Source: Bacillus massilinigeriensis (GTDB taxonomy: Bacteria > Bacillota > Bacilli > Bacillales > Cytobacillaceae). Taken from it: 64,000 bases of DNA. Under the pieces are notes generated by a model. That model ran no database searches and had not been told where the DNA came from. It worked only from the letters and a program-made list of their open reading frames with translations. Position 1 is the first letter of the stretch, and each line of letters begins with the position of its first letter. A program made the translations under genes and the position numbers. Positions 1 to 8,454 of this stretch are shown in pieces. Location of the stretch: positions 2,756,565-2,820,564 of the forward strand of contig NZ_LT630004.1 of NCBI RefSeq assembly GCF_900111815.1, in the 5' to 3' direction.

Positions 1-150
1 AACGATATCGATATTTTTGTGATGGGAGACGATTGGAAAGGTAAATTTGATTTTCTTAAGGAATATTGCGAGGTTATTTATCTTCCTAGGACCGTCGGTA
101 TTTCCACTACAAAAATTAAGAAAGATATGTTAAAAGTCAACAATGGTTAG
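1..150 (+). CDS. tagD: Glycerol-3-phosphate cytidylyltransferase, C-terminal end (partial)
   Basis: The reading frame is open from the first base to TAG at 148-150 and encodes 49 residues, including FVMGDDWKGKFDFLKEYCEV, then YLPRT and GISTTKIK. These match the C-terminus of TagD family nucleotidyltransferases, where the RTxGISTT motif binds CTP. The enzyme makes CDP-glycerol from glycerol 3-phosphate and CTP in the cytoplasm for wall teichoic acid synthesis. The 5' part lies outside the window. The stop overlaps the start of the next gene by 8 bases (ATGGTTAG), so the two are translationally coupled. The downstream glycerophosphotransferases use its product. Confidence 0.9.
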   Translation, partial: NDIDIFVMGDDWKGKFDFLKEYCEVIYLPRTVGISTTKIKKDMLKVNNG

Positions 151-1333
151 GGAGATAGCCGTATTTCTTTATTTACGGCTATTCGCCATATTATTTTACG
201 TCTTTCGTTTATTCCCTTTGCAAAAAGATAAAATTGTCTTTGTAGTATCTTTTACCGAAAATAGTTCCTATATATATAAGGAAATGAAACGACAAGAGAT
301 TTCTTGTCGTACTGTTTTTTTAGCTACCAATAAAATGCATCCGTATTTTTCCAAACACAAAGATGCTACTACTTATAAATTTGAACCTAGTAATTTCAAA
401 GACTTTATTTTGTCTTCCTATCATCTTGCAACAGCAAAAATAATATTTGTTGATAATTATTTTGGTTTTCTTGCCACTTGTTCTTTTAAGAAAGAAGTCG
501 AATGCATACAGCTATGGCATGCAAATGGCGCTTTAAAAAAATTTGGCTTAGAAGATGCCTCTGTACCAAGTAGAACTAAGATTGCTCAGAAAAGATTTAA
601 AAAGGTATACAGCAAGTTCGACAAAGTAATTGTTGGTTCCGAAGAAATGGCAGAAATTTTTAAAAAAGCGTTTGGAATAAATGAAAGCAAAATATTAAGA
701 ACAGGTATTCCAAGGACGGATTTATTCTACGATACAAAAAGGCATCAGCATGTTAAGAATAAGTATCTACTTAATAATCCTGAATTTAGAAACAAGAAAG
801 TCATTCTTTATGCCCCTACTTTCAGGGATACTAGCATTCATTCCTTCCAAATGCCTTTAAATTTGGACATGATGAAAGACGTGCTCGGACAAGAGTATAT
901 TCTCATATTGAAATTGCATCCTGCAATTAAACAGGGAGTGAAGATAAAGGAAACTCTCAAAGACTTTGTATATGATTTCTCAGACTGCAAAAATATTAAT
1001 GAATTATTTTTCATCTCAGATTTGCTGATAACGGACTACTCTTCCATTCCTTTTGAATATTGCATCCTGAATAAACCAATGATTTTCTTCCCCTATGACT
1101 TGAAAGACTACTCAAAAACGAGAGGGTTTTGGGAGGATTACGAAAGCTTTGTTCCAGGTCCTGTTGTCTATACTACTTCGCAACTGGTAAATGTAATATG
1201 TAAAATAACTTTGAATAGCTCTCGTTGTGAAGAGTTTAACAAAAAGTGGAATCGATATTCAACAGGAAATTCGAGCAATAATATCGTAAAATATATACAA
1301 AACCATATTGGTTCGACCAACGATATAACATAA
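143..1333 (+). CDS. CDP-glycerol glycerophosphotransferase family protein (TagB-like)
   Basis: This 396-residue protein transfers glycerol phosphate from CDP-glycerol to a teichoic-acid acceptor at the inner face of the membrane. Family hallmarks are LWHANGALKKFG (about residue 125), ILYAPTFRD (about 225) and LITDYSSIPFEY (about 300), which form the GT-B-like nucleotide-binding fold. The N-terminus has a hydrophobic/basic stretch suited to peripheral membrane binding. The length is close to TagB (about 380) and shorter than TagF. The start ATG overlaps the tagD stop, so both are one operon, closed by the hairpin at 1339-1372. It could be a priming (TagB) or a polymerising enzyme; length favours TagB. 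Confidence 0.85.
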   Translation: MVREIAVFLYLRLFAILFYVFRLFPLQKDKIVFVVSFTENSSYIYKEMKRQEISCRTVFLATNKMHPYFSKHKDATTYKFEPSNFKDFILSSYHLATAKIIFVDNYFGFLATCSFKKEVECIQLWHANGALKKFGLEDASVPSRTKIAQKRFKKVYSKFDKVIVGSEEMAEIFKKAFGINESKILRTGIPRTDLFYDTKRHQHVKNKYLLNNPEFRNKKVILYAPTFRDTSIHSFQMPLNLDMMKDVLGQEYILILKLHPAIKQGVKIKETLKDFVYDFSDCKNINELFFISDLLITDYSSIPFEYCILNKPMIFFPYDLKDYSKTRGFWEDYESFVPGPVVYTTSQLVNVICKITLNSSRCEEFNKKWNRYSTGNSSNNIVKYIQNHIGSTNDIT

Positions 1334-1338
1334 ATGTT

Positions 1339-1372
1339 AAAAAGGATTCGAAATAAATTTCGGGTCCTTTTT
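1339..1372 (+). terminator. Rho-independent terminator after the tagD-tagB-like pair
   Basis: A 15-bp stem (AAAAAGGATTCGAAA with its complement, two G-T type mismatches) around a TAAA loop ends in a run of T. It lies 5 bases after the stop codon at 1333. Confidence 0.85.
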
Positions 1373-1404
1373 CATACAATAACTTTTTTAGATAAAAGGA
1401 AATG

Positions 1405-1440
1405 AGCCAAACCCGATGATTTAGGTTTGGCTTTCTTTTA
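1405..1440. terminator. Terminator between convergent teichoic-acid genes
   Basis: AGCCAAACC and GGTTTGGCT form a perfect 9-bp stem. A T-rich tail follows on the plus strand, and the inverse abuts the stop of the minus-strand gene at 1441. It can act in both directions. Confidence 0.75.
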
Positions 1441-4400
1441 TTACATTATTTCTTCCATGCCGCTAACTTCAAGGGTTATATCTGAAGAAATTCCTTCTGT
1501 AATAGCTTGAAAAATACGCTCATTGTTATGATGGTCTTGATTAGAGAAGATCAAACCTATTCTTTCACTAACTTCTTCTAAAGGAGTGAAATCTCTCTTC
1601 ACTGCCTCTTCCATTTTCCTGATCAATTCTTCTTCTGTTGCAACAATATCGCCTAAAAATGTTTCTTCTATTGGCCGTAAAATGCCTGATGAGAAGAATA
1701 AATCTCTATCGAAATGATAATAAATCACCGGTTTCTTTAAATAAGTGAAGTCAAAGGAAACAGATGAGTAATCTGTTATCATTAAGCTATTTTCTTTGAT
1801 CAATTCCTGGACATCTTTTTCCCCTAACTTTATAAGCTTGATTCTATCCGATTTAATCTCCACATTCTCTACAATATATTCCTGCATTCGATAATGCGGG
1901 TAAAAATTAAGCTGCAAGTCATATCTTTCTAATAGTCCAAACAACTTCTCAGATGTGATAAAGGACATGTATTTTTGAAAATAACTGGAGTGAAGAAGCC
2001 TGTCTTCATTCGTAATCCATTCCCTCCAAGTTGGAATAAGTAAAACCTCCCGTTTTGGATGGTGATTTTCTTGTAATTTATCAAATCGGGCGAGTCCGGT
2101 ATCTCCAACTTCGGAAGGATGATAACCCATTTTTCGAACAACCAGTTCCTTTTCTGCTTGTGATGAAACAATGACGACATCAAAAGGATATTTATAATAA
2201 TTCTTATGGTAAGGAACGTTTTTCCTTCCCAGCACACCATGCTGAAGAAAAATCTTTTTCGCATTCCTGTAATTTTTAAAATGAATGCCTTTAAAAGGAA
2301 GGATATAGTCAAGGTCGTGAGTTCCAATAAAAGTAGAAGCTTTTAAGCTTTTTTCAACATGCTCACTTGATCCAATATATAAAACGTTACCTAATGCCTC
2401 CACTTTAAATGCATCTGGTGCTCCACTTTCTATAGCGTAATAAATTTCGATTTCAGGGTGATTATTCCTTACATATTCAAAAAAACGAATGCCGTTATCT
2501 TGTGCTGTATTTGGTCTCTCGCCAACGATCCATAAGTTCTGCTGCGGATTGATTCGATCTGCATTTTTAAGAAGTTCATATGATTCATTCTGATAAAAAA
2601 AGCTTTCTAATTTCAAATTCCCTTTAGGGGTAATCGTCATATAATATTCAATAGCTCCATTTGTACTATTGTCTGTAAAGCTGCCAAAAACTTCATCTTT
2701 ATAATAATCAAATTGTTTTAGGCCAATTTTCATCTTCCTGAAGAAACTCTTGCCTTCCAAGACAACATAAAAGTCAATAATCTCCTTAAACTCTTCAATT
2801 ATTGGAATTAAAGAAGTATAAGGAATTTCTACCTTAAAGTCACTGCCTCTTCGGACAGCTTTTATACTGACGGTTTCCTCCGTACGTCTATTGACAAGCT
2901 GGAAAATAACATCTAAGTTTTTTTGCCCGTCAAAGTGGTATTTAAACTTCAAGTGACCCTTTAGGGAAAAAACCCCTTTCTCAAATGAATAGCTTTCTAC
3001 ATGTTTATTCAAAGGAACTCTGCTGTACACAAAAGATAAATTTCGGTATTTTGTCCTGTAAAACATGCAATAGTACCGATCTATTTCATCATTTAAGAAA
3101 ATGGCGGATTCTTTAAAAGAAGCAAAACGTTGAGTGCGGATTCGATAATTATAAATCTCCCCCAACTGCTCCAAGCCAAGAAACAGATCCCATCTACGTG
3201 CATTATTCAAGTATCCTTCTGTAAAAGAGTTCACAGGAAACGAGGCTTTGAAGATATAAGTATTTCCTTGTGGGATAAGCTGAGCTTGTATATCAAAATA
3301 TTCATTCGTATCACGGGAGTTGAAACGAAGATAACATGCATTTTCTTGTTGAAATTTTTCCACCATCTGAATATTTTGAAAGTATATTTCCATCGATAGT
3401 TGATAGTTTTGATGATCATGAGTGATAGTGATATTCTTAGGCAGAATCGTTAAATAAGAAACTTTCGCAAAGATTTTCCCGTTTTTTATGTGGGTCGTCA
3501 GCGCCACTGTTTCTTTAAATGCAGGCAAAAAGAAACTTGTGGAAACAACTTGTTCTGCCTTGCGTCTTATATAACTTGGAAAGTATTTTTCCTGTCCTCC
3601 CCACCTAACCATTATATAGAAATTCCATTTTCCTTTTGGCATAAATCTGTCTGGAGAAAATTCCAATGCTGCTTCAAAATCTGTACCTCTAGTAAAAAAG
3701 GGTGCTTTCACCATCACACCACCTTTTGATTTAAGCACAAAGAAATATTCCGCATCAGGGAAACAGGAAGAAAAAGTGGCTTTCCATATTTCTCCCTTTA
3801 CAGTTAGTTTGCCATCCTGATAGGAAAGAGAGTTTACAAAGTGAGGAAGATCAAAAATGGTATCAAGCTGGTGCATATAGCTTGCCCGGAAAAAAACTCT
3901 TCTGTGCCTGTCTCTTCTTTCCATAAATAAGTGACTGTTTGTCTCAAAAAAAGACACGGAATTTTCTTCTTCATAGTCCTCTTCAAACCGTATGTGATGC
4001 CAGCGGCCGCTCACGCCTATGTATAAATAGTACTGATTTTTTTCAGCAGACTGGGGAAGTGATTGTTTCGGAATTTGAAAGGCGTATATATAATAACCTT
4101 CTTTTTGTTCAAGCAGGTCGGCTTCTTTTTTATAGACTACTTCCTTCCTTTCCGTCATAAAGGCTAATGCTACATTCGAAGGAGACCTTCCTTTTCGATA
4201 TTGGACACGGAAAGTGATAGATGAACCTTCGTCCGTCATAGTTAGAAGCTCACCATAGACAAGCATATTGTCTATGATGTACTCTTTTATTTTCCTCTTT
4301 TGTCTTTTTATTTTTACAAAAATTTCTTTTCTCGATCTTTTAATTAGGCTTAATACTTTCCTTGCTCTTCTAATGGAAAAAACCTTCTTTCTCAACGAGG

Positions 4401-4521
4401 TGTATACTAAAAAAATGATGCCCTCTTTTTCAATATGAAAAAACACTATAGCTACCGTCCTTGACAGTGTAGAATAGTGTAGAATAGTGTCGAAAAAATA
4501 ATCAATTGTTATCCTCCCCAA
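1441..4521 (-). CDS. Large CDP-glycerol glycerophosphotransferase family protein (TagF-like)
   Basis: Up to 1026 residues. The C-terminal 380 residues carry the CDP-glycerol transferase fold, with KIFLQHGVLGRKNV, LLIPTWREW and SLMITDYSSVSFDFTYLKKP. The roughly 550 residues before it are beta-rich and lack known catalytic motifs. Similar long proteins occur as TagF-type polymerases or glycosylation-associated transferases. The start is uncertain: the frame opens with TTG at 4521, but the first 80 residues include a tandem DNA repeat and a very basic stretch, so initiation further in (for example the ATG before LVYGELLTM) is possible. It is transcribed towards the tagB-like gene and shares its terminator region. 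Confidence 0.8.
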   Translation of the reverse strand: MGRITIDYFFDTILHYSTLSRTVAIVFFHIEKEGIIFLVYTSLRKKVFSIRRARKVLSLIKRSRKEIFVKIKRQKRKIKEYIIDNMLVYGELLTMTDEGSSITFRVQYRKGRSPSNVALAFMTERKEVVYKKEADLLEQKEGYYIYAFQIPKQSLPQSAEKNQYYLYIGVSGRWHHIRFEEDYEEENSVSFFETNSHLFMERRDRHRRVFFRASYMHQLDTIFDLPHFVNSLSYQDGKLTVKGEIWKATFSSCFPDAEYFFVLKSKGGVMVKAPFFTRGTDFEAALEFSPDRFMPKGKWNFYIMVRWGGQEKYFPSYIRRKAEQVVSTSFFLPAFKETVALTTHIKNGKIFAKVSYLTILPKNITITHDHQNYQLSMEIYFQNIQMVEKFQQENACYLRFNSRDTNEYFDIQAQLIPQGNTYIFKASFPVNSFTEGYLNNARRWDLFLGLEQLGEIYNYRIRTQRFASFKESAIFLNDEIDRYYCMFYRTKYRNLSFVYSRVPLNKHVESYSFEKGVFSLKGHLKFKYHFDGQKNLDVIFQLVNRRTEETVSIKAVRRGSDFKVEIPYTSLIPIIEEFKEIIDFYVVLEGKSFFRKMKIGLKQFDYYKDEVFGSFTDNSTNGAIEYYMTITPKGNLKLESFFYQNESYELLKNADRINPQQNLWIVGERPNTAQDNGIRFFEYVRNNHPEIEIYYAIESGAPDAFKVEALGNVLYIGSSEHVEKSLKASTFIGTHDLDYILPFKGIHFKNYRNAKKIFLQHGVLGRKNVPYHKNYYKYPFDVVIVSSQAEKELVVRKMGYHPSEVGDTGLARFDKLQENHHPKREVLLIPTWREWITNEDRLLHSSYFQKYMSFITSEKLFGLLERYDLQLNFYPHYRMQEYIVENVEIKSDRIKLIKLGEKDVQELIKENSLMITDYSSVSFDFTYLKKPVIYYHFDRDLFFSSGILRPIEETFLGDIVATEEELIRKMEEAVKRDFTPLEEVSERIGLIFSNQDHHNNERIFQAITEGISSDITLEVSGMEEIM
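4464..4491. repeat. Tandem 10-bp repeat near the 5' end of the TagF-like gene
   Basis: AGTGTAGAAT is repeated twice and followed by a third partial copy (AGTGTCG). It lies in the doubtful first codons of the minus-strand gene and may belong to its promoter or leader rather than its coding sequence. Confidence 0.6.
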
Positions 4522-4642
4522 TTTTATGATATTTATAAAACCAAATCAATAGGAGGATGACTATGTGGAGATTGTTTATTCGAATTTTTAGGGGACCATA
4601 ACCTTTTCCCTCTTTCGACATCTAAATGGAATTTGTTTTTTA

Positions 4643-4671
4643 TTGACGAAAATTACGGAATTCTTTATAGT
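4643..4671 (+). promoter_or_regulatory. SigA-type promoter of the acyltransferase gene
   Basis: TTGACG (4643-4648) and TATAGT (4666-4671) are spaced by 17 bases, about 40 bases before the start codon at 4713. Confidence 0.65.
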
Positions 4672-4712
4672 TTTCTATGAGTAGTCTATAAAAATTTTTA
4701 GCGGGGAGAGCC

Positions 4713-5759
4713 ATGATTAAAGAATGGAATTTATTGAGGGCCATTGCCTGTTCTAGTGTACTGCTGCTTCATGCGTTGACACAAACATCCAGAATTGTCG
4801 GCCATCCTCAACTTGATGTTTACCACTTTAGCCGTATTATTCTGAGTTTCGCCACGCCCACATTTATTATTTTATCTATTATTATCCTAGCAAATCGATA
4901 TTCCACAGGATTGCCGGAAAACTTCTGGGCCGGGAGAATTAAATATATTTATCTTCCCTTCGTGTTCTTTGGGATTATTGATGCTCTCGTTCGTAAATAC
5001 TTTAACGTAAATTTAATTATTGATCATAAGATTTTAGATAACATTTTAACAGGTAAATATGAAGGCTGGTTTGTACTTGTTATTTTCCAGTTTTATTTTC
5101 TTTTCTATTTAGTTATTCGCTTTAAGCCTTCTATGAAATGGCTTTTCCCAGTAAGCCTTTTAATTATGGGATGGTATTTGTATAAAATCAGAGGGGAGTT
5201 CCCATCGTTAAACGGATTAGATTACTTGCTTAAAATCTCTTTCCTTGCATGGTTTGGCTATTTTACAGCAGCATTTTTGATCGGAAAGCATTATTCCTAC
5301 CTCGCAGAAAAATTATTTAAATACAGGTGGGCAACAATCTTGTTAGCTGCCGGAGCTATAGGAATGATGTATATTTCCTACCGTTATGGCTATGTTGAGA
5401 TTAGTTCCAGAAGGATTGATTTATTCCCTCTCGTCATTGCACTGAGTGCTCTCATTTTAGCCTGGGGCCAGCGCCTGCCGCAAAGCAGAATTGTAAATGT
5501 TATCAGCAATTATTCTTTTGGAATCTATTTGCTTCATTGGCAAGTTCAAAGATTCCTGAGTCCTTACACGGCTGAATTTACCTCTTCTTACCTCATTCAG
5601 GTGGGAGTTTTGTTCGTATCTTCATTGCTTATCTCGATTCTCATCATTAAAATAGTTTCATTGCTGCCGTTTGGAGCCTATCTTGTAGGCAGGGTGCGCA
5701 AAACAAAACCAATTGCTTTGAATCAGCAAAAAAGCGCCATTCCAAAAGTAGTTGGTTAA
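4713..5759 (+). CDS. Membrane-bound acyltransferase 3 family protein
   Basis: This 348-residue protein has about ten hydrophobic segments and the family's early motif LRAIACSSVLLLHAL, whose His is the likely catalytic residue (about residue 21). Acyltransferase_3 proteins move acetyl or other acyl groups onto extracytoplasmic sugars or polymers. Its place beside teichoic-acid genes suggests modification of a surface polymer, which is inference. Start ATG 4713 follows GGGGAGAG at good spacing, with a promoter upstream and a terminator at 5764-5799, so it is monocistronic. Confidence 0.85.
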   Translation: MIKEWNLLRAIACSSVLLLHALTQTSRIVGHPQLDVYHFSRIILSFATPTFIILSIIILANRYSTGLPENFWAGRIKYIYLPFVFFGIIDALVRKYFNVNLIIDHKILDNILTGKYEGWFVLVIFQFYFLFYLVIRFKPSMKWLFPVSLLIMGWYLYKIRGEFPSLNGLDYLLKISFLAWFGYFTAAFLIGKHYSYLAEKLFKYRWATILLAAGAIGMMYISYRYGYVEISSRRIDLFPLVIALSALILAWGQRLPQSRIVNVISNYSFGIYLLHWQVQRFLSPYTAEFTSSYLIQVGVLFVSSLLISILIIKIVSLLPFGAYLVGRVRKTKPIALNQQKSAIPKVVG

Positions 5760-5763
5760 TACA

Positions 5764-5799
5764 AGCAGGCTGGATGATGAATATCCAGCCTGCTTTTTT
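5764..5799 (+). terminator. Rho-independent terminator
   Basis: AGCAGGCTGGAT pairs perfectly with ATCCAGCCTGCT and is followed by TTTTTT. Confidence 0.9.
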
Positions 5800-5906
5800 A
5801 GGCAAATTAACCCAATTCCATCCTAATCTTTACTTTCTCACTAAAATTGCCGATATAAGGTATACCAATCCTTTTAAGGATAGGCCTAATCTTATGGAGG
5901 TATACC

Positions 5907-8246
5907 ATGAACAAATCAACAAAGGCGATTCTACTTTCTACAAGTCTTTTATTTAGTGGCGTGTCCCCCATTGTCCTTGGCAATCCAATTGAAACAGAGG
6001 CTGCCGTCATTCAGCAGATATCCATGACTACAACCGCCAACGTCAATATGCGCACAGGCGCAAGTACGAGCTATAAAGTGATCATGACTGTGCCAAAGGG
6101 AGCTAGAGTAGTAGCCTCAGAGAAAGTTGGCAGCTGGTATAAAGTTTCCTATACCTATTCTAGGAATGGGAGCAATGTTACGAAAACTGGATGGATGACA
6201 GGAGATTACCTAGCCTACGCTACAACAAAATTCACTAGGACCACCTATAAAACAACGGATAGCCTGAATCTTAGGACTGGCCCTGGAACATCCTTTAAAA
6301 CGATGTTGACTATTCCGAATGGCAAAGTTGTTACGTCATCTGAAAGAATGAACAATTGGTATAAAGCCGCCTACACTTACAAGGTTAACGGGACTACTGT
6401 TACAAAGACTGGCTGGGTTAGCGGAAGCTATTTAAAAGCATATGACCAATTTTCAACTATCACAACAAGCTATTATTTTACAAACAAAACAGCCAGCCTC
6501 TTCCCAAACCCTGATACTAGAGGAACAGCTGCATATGCACTTCCAGCCAATAATGGCTTCAATTCAACCCAAAAAGCAGTGAACAGATATGGTGAAACGA
6601 TGTACAGAGTCTCCTATCAGGGAAAAACGCTATATATTAAGGCCACTGATGTATTAAAAGCTTCTGCCCAAACGATAGCAGCAACTAAATTCAAAGCGAA
6701 GATGGACACGTATGTATACGCTTCGTATGGCACATCGTTCAGCAAATTAATCAAAATACCGAAGGATACTGTGATTTCCACATCATATAAAGTCGGCAGC
6801 TGGTACAAAGTATCTTACGGAGGAAAAACAGGATTTGCGCCGGCGGCAAGCTTTGTAACGTATGCGGAGCAGACACCTGTACCTCCACAGCCAACTGTTC
6901 CAAATCCTGTTCCAACTGTTCCAGATCCTGTTCCAACTGTTCCAGATCCTGTTCCAACTCCCGCTCCAAATCCTGCCCCTGTTGTGTCCGTGACAGAAAC
7001 AGCGATTAGTGGAAAGACTTATTTGACAACAACTAATTTGAATTTAAGACAATCGTATACTACTGATTCTTCTGAAATTACAACAATACCAAATTCTACT
7101 TTTGTCTTTCCGACTGCTGTCACTTCAAATGGCTGGTACAAGGTCAGCTACGCAGGCAAAACAGGCTACGTCTTCGGAGATTACCTCTTGCAAGTAGTGA
7201 CAGGCGATCCGATGCACCGAAACGGATACCAATTTATTGATTTACGAAAGCCTTCTCTCGTTACGGCATCTCAAATCAATGCCTATATTGATGCGTATGT
7301 AGCCCAGACAGGGAAAGCAAGCGTCCTAAGAGGAAAAGGGCAAGCATTCATTGATGCAGGAAACCGTTATGGTGTAAACGCTCTATACCTTGCGGCAAAT
7401 GCTATTCATGAAAGCGGGTTTGGTACATCGAATCTTTCCCTAGGCAAGTTCAACTTGTTTGGTTTTGGGGCATATGATGCTACTCCTTTCGTTGCTGCCT
7501 ATCGCTTTGCAACCGTCGATCAATGCATCGCTTATATCGCGCAGGAAATCAAGGCAACTTACTTGAACCCAAATAACTGGAAGCACAAAGGGGCATACCT
7601 TGGCTATAGTACGAAAACAGCTGCAACTAACACTAGGGTCGATGAAAAAAGTGAGGGCATGAACTTCTACTATGCCAGCGATCCAAAATGGGGCCAAAAG
7701 ATAGCTTCCCATATGGAAAAAATCCGCCCTTATAATAAAGCAGAATATGATAGCGCCACTGCCAATTTGGTGTTCCCTGCAAGACCGTCAAAACCAGCCG
7801 GCTATGACCGGTTCCCTGCTGGAATCACTGCAGGAGCAAAACAGAACTTGAATTTGACTGCACAAAAAGGCAGTACCACCGTAGCCAAAACCATCGGCGC
7901 GAACACTGTTTTCACTCTTTTGGAAAAGCACAACGATTACTGGGTGAAATTGAGTGTTAATGGTGTTGTTTATTGGACAAACAGCATCAAATTCGATGTT
8001 TACAACCAATACATCACCGTCAAAAACCTTGGAAGAGTCACAGCAGACTCTCTGAACGTACGTCCTACCGCTTCCACAGCTCAAGCGCCAATTGCAGCGC
8101 TCGACTTAAATCAATATGTACAACTTAAGCTTGACAGCACGGGAAAAGTCATCACAGACAACACGGCGGGCTGGTATAATGTGAAGCTTGCAGACGGCAG
8201 AGAAGGCTGGGTAAGCAAAAGCTATATTTATCGTGAACTACCATAA
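5907..8246 (+). CDS. Secreted SH3-domain N-acetylglucosaminidase (GH73 type)
   Basis: This 779-residue autolysin-like protein hydrolyses the GlcNAc-MurNAc bond of peptidoglycan outside the cell. It has a signal peptide (residues 1-32), SH3b wall-binding repeats at about 36-103, 113-183, 255-315 and 365-430 (each with an LNLRxG core and a GWVxGxYL end), a Pro-rich linker at about 325-360, a glucosaminidase domain at about 435-620 with AIHESGFG (catalytic Glu502) and FNLFGFGAYD, and C-terminal SH3-like units to the end. ATG 5907 follows TGGAGG. The next gene is a paralogue of the same architecture. It resembles LytD/LytG-like enzymes but I assign no symbol. Confidence 0.9.
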   Translation: MNKSTKAILLSTSLLFSGVSPIVLGNPIETEAAVIQQISMTTTANVNMRTGASTSYKVIMTVPKGARVVASEKVGSWYKVSYTYSRNGSNVTKTGWMTGDYLAYATTKFTRTTYKTTDSLNLRTGPGTSFKTMLTIPNGKVVTSSERMNNWYKAAYTYKVNGTTVTKTGWVSGSYLKAYDQFSTITTSYYFTNKTASLFPNPDTRGTAAYALPANNGFNSTQKAVNRYGETMYRVSYQGKTLYIKATDVLKASAQTIAATKFKAKMDTYVYASYGTSFSKLIKIPKDTVISTSYKVGSWYKVSYGGKTGFAPAASFVTYAEQTPVPPQPTVPNPVPTVPDPVPTVPDPVPTPAPNPAPVVSVTETAISGKTYLTTTNLNLRQSYTTDSSEITTIPNSTFVFPTAVTSNGWYKVSYAGKTGYVFGDYLLQVVTGDPMHRNGYQFIDLRKPSLVTASQINAYIDAYVAQTGKASVLRGKGQAFIDAGNRYGVNALYLAANAIHESGFGTSNLSLGKFNLFGFGAYDATPFVAAYRFATVDQCIAYIAQEIKATYLNPNNWKHKGAYLGYSTKTAATNTRVDEKSEGMNFYYASDPKWGQKIASHMEKIRPYNKAEYDSATANLVFPARPSKPAGYDRFPAGITAGAKQNLNLTAQKGSTTVAKTIGANTVFTLLEKHNDYWVKLSVNGVVYWTNSIKFDVYNQYITVKNLGRVTADSLNVRPTASTAQAPIAALDLNQYVQLKLDSTGKVITDNTAGWYNVKLADGREGWVSKSYIYRELP
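6890..6968 (+). repeat. 24-bp tandem repeat coding a Pro-rich linker
   Basis: Units of GTTCCAACTGTTCCAGATCC plus four bases recur about three times and encode VPTVPDP repeats between two SH3 domains. Such in-frame repeats can change number by slippage. Confidence 0.8.
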
Positions 8247-8256
8247 TGAGACGTTA

Positions 8257-8286
8257 AGAAGGGACTTTAGGTTCCTTCTTTTTTTC
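8257..8286 (+). terminator. Rho-independent terminator
   Basis: AAGAAGG and CCTTCTT bracket a short loop and are followed by seven T, 10 bases after the stop codon. Confidence 0.8.
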
Positions 8287-8454
8287 TGCTCTCTTTTTTT
8301 CTTCCCTATTAAAAAAGCATTACCTTCCCATTATCTTCTTAACAACTAAGTAAATTAACCGATAAAGTTTATATGGATTATTTTTCACTAGACAAAAAAA
8401 TACCATATTTTCAAAGGAGGACCCAACAAAAATTTCTACAAGGAGTGTTATATC

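Noticed and set aside
4464-4521. Minus-strand promoter within the tandem repeat of the TagF-like gene
   Set aside because: TCGACA-like and TACACT-like boxes can be drawn in more than one way and none is close to consensus.
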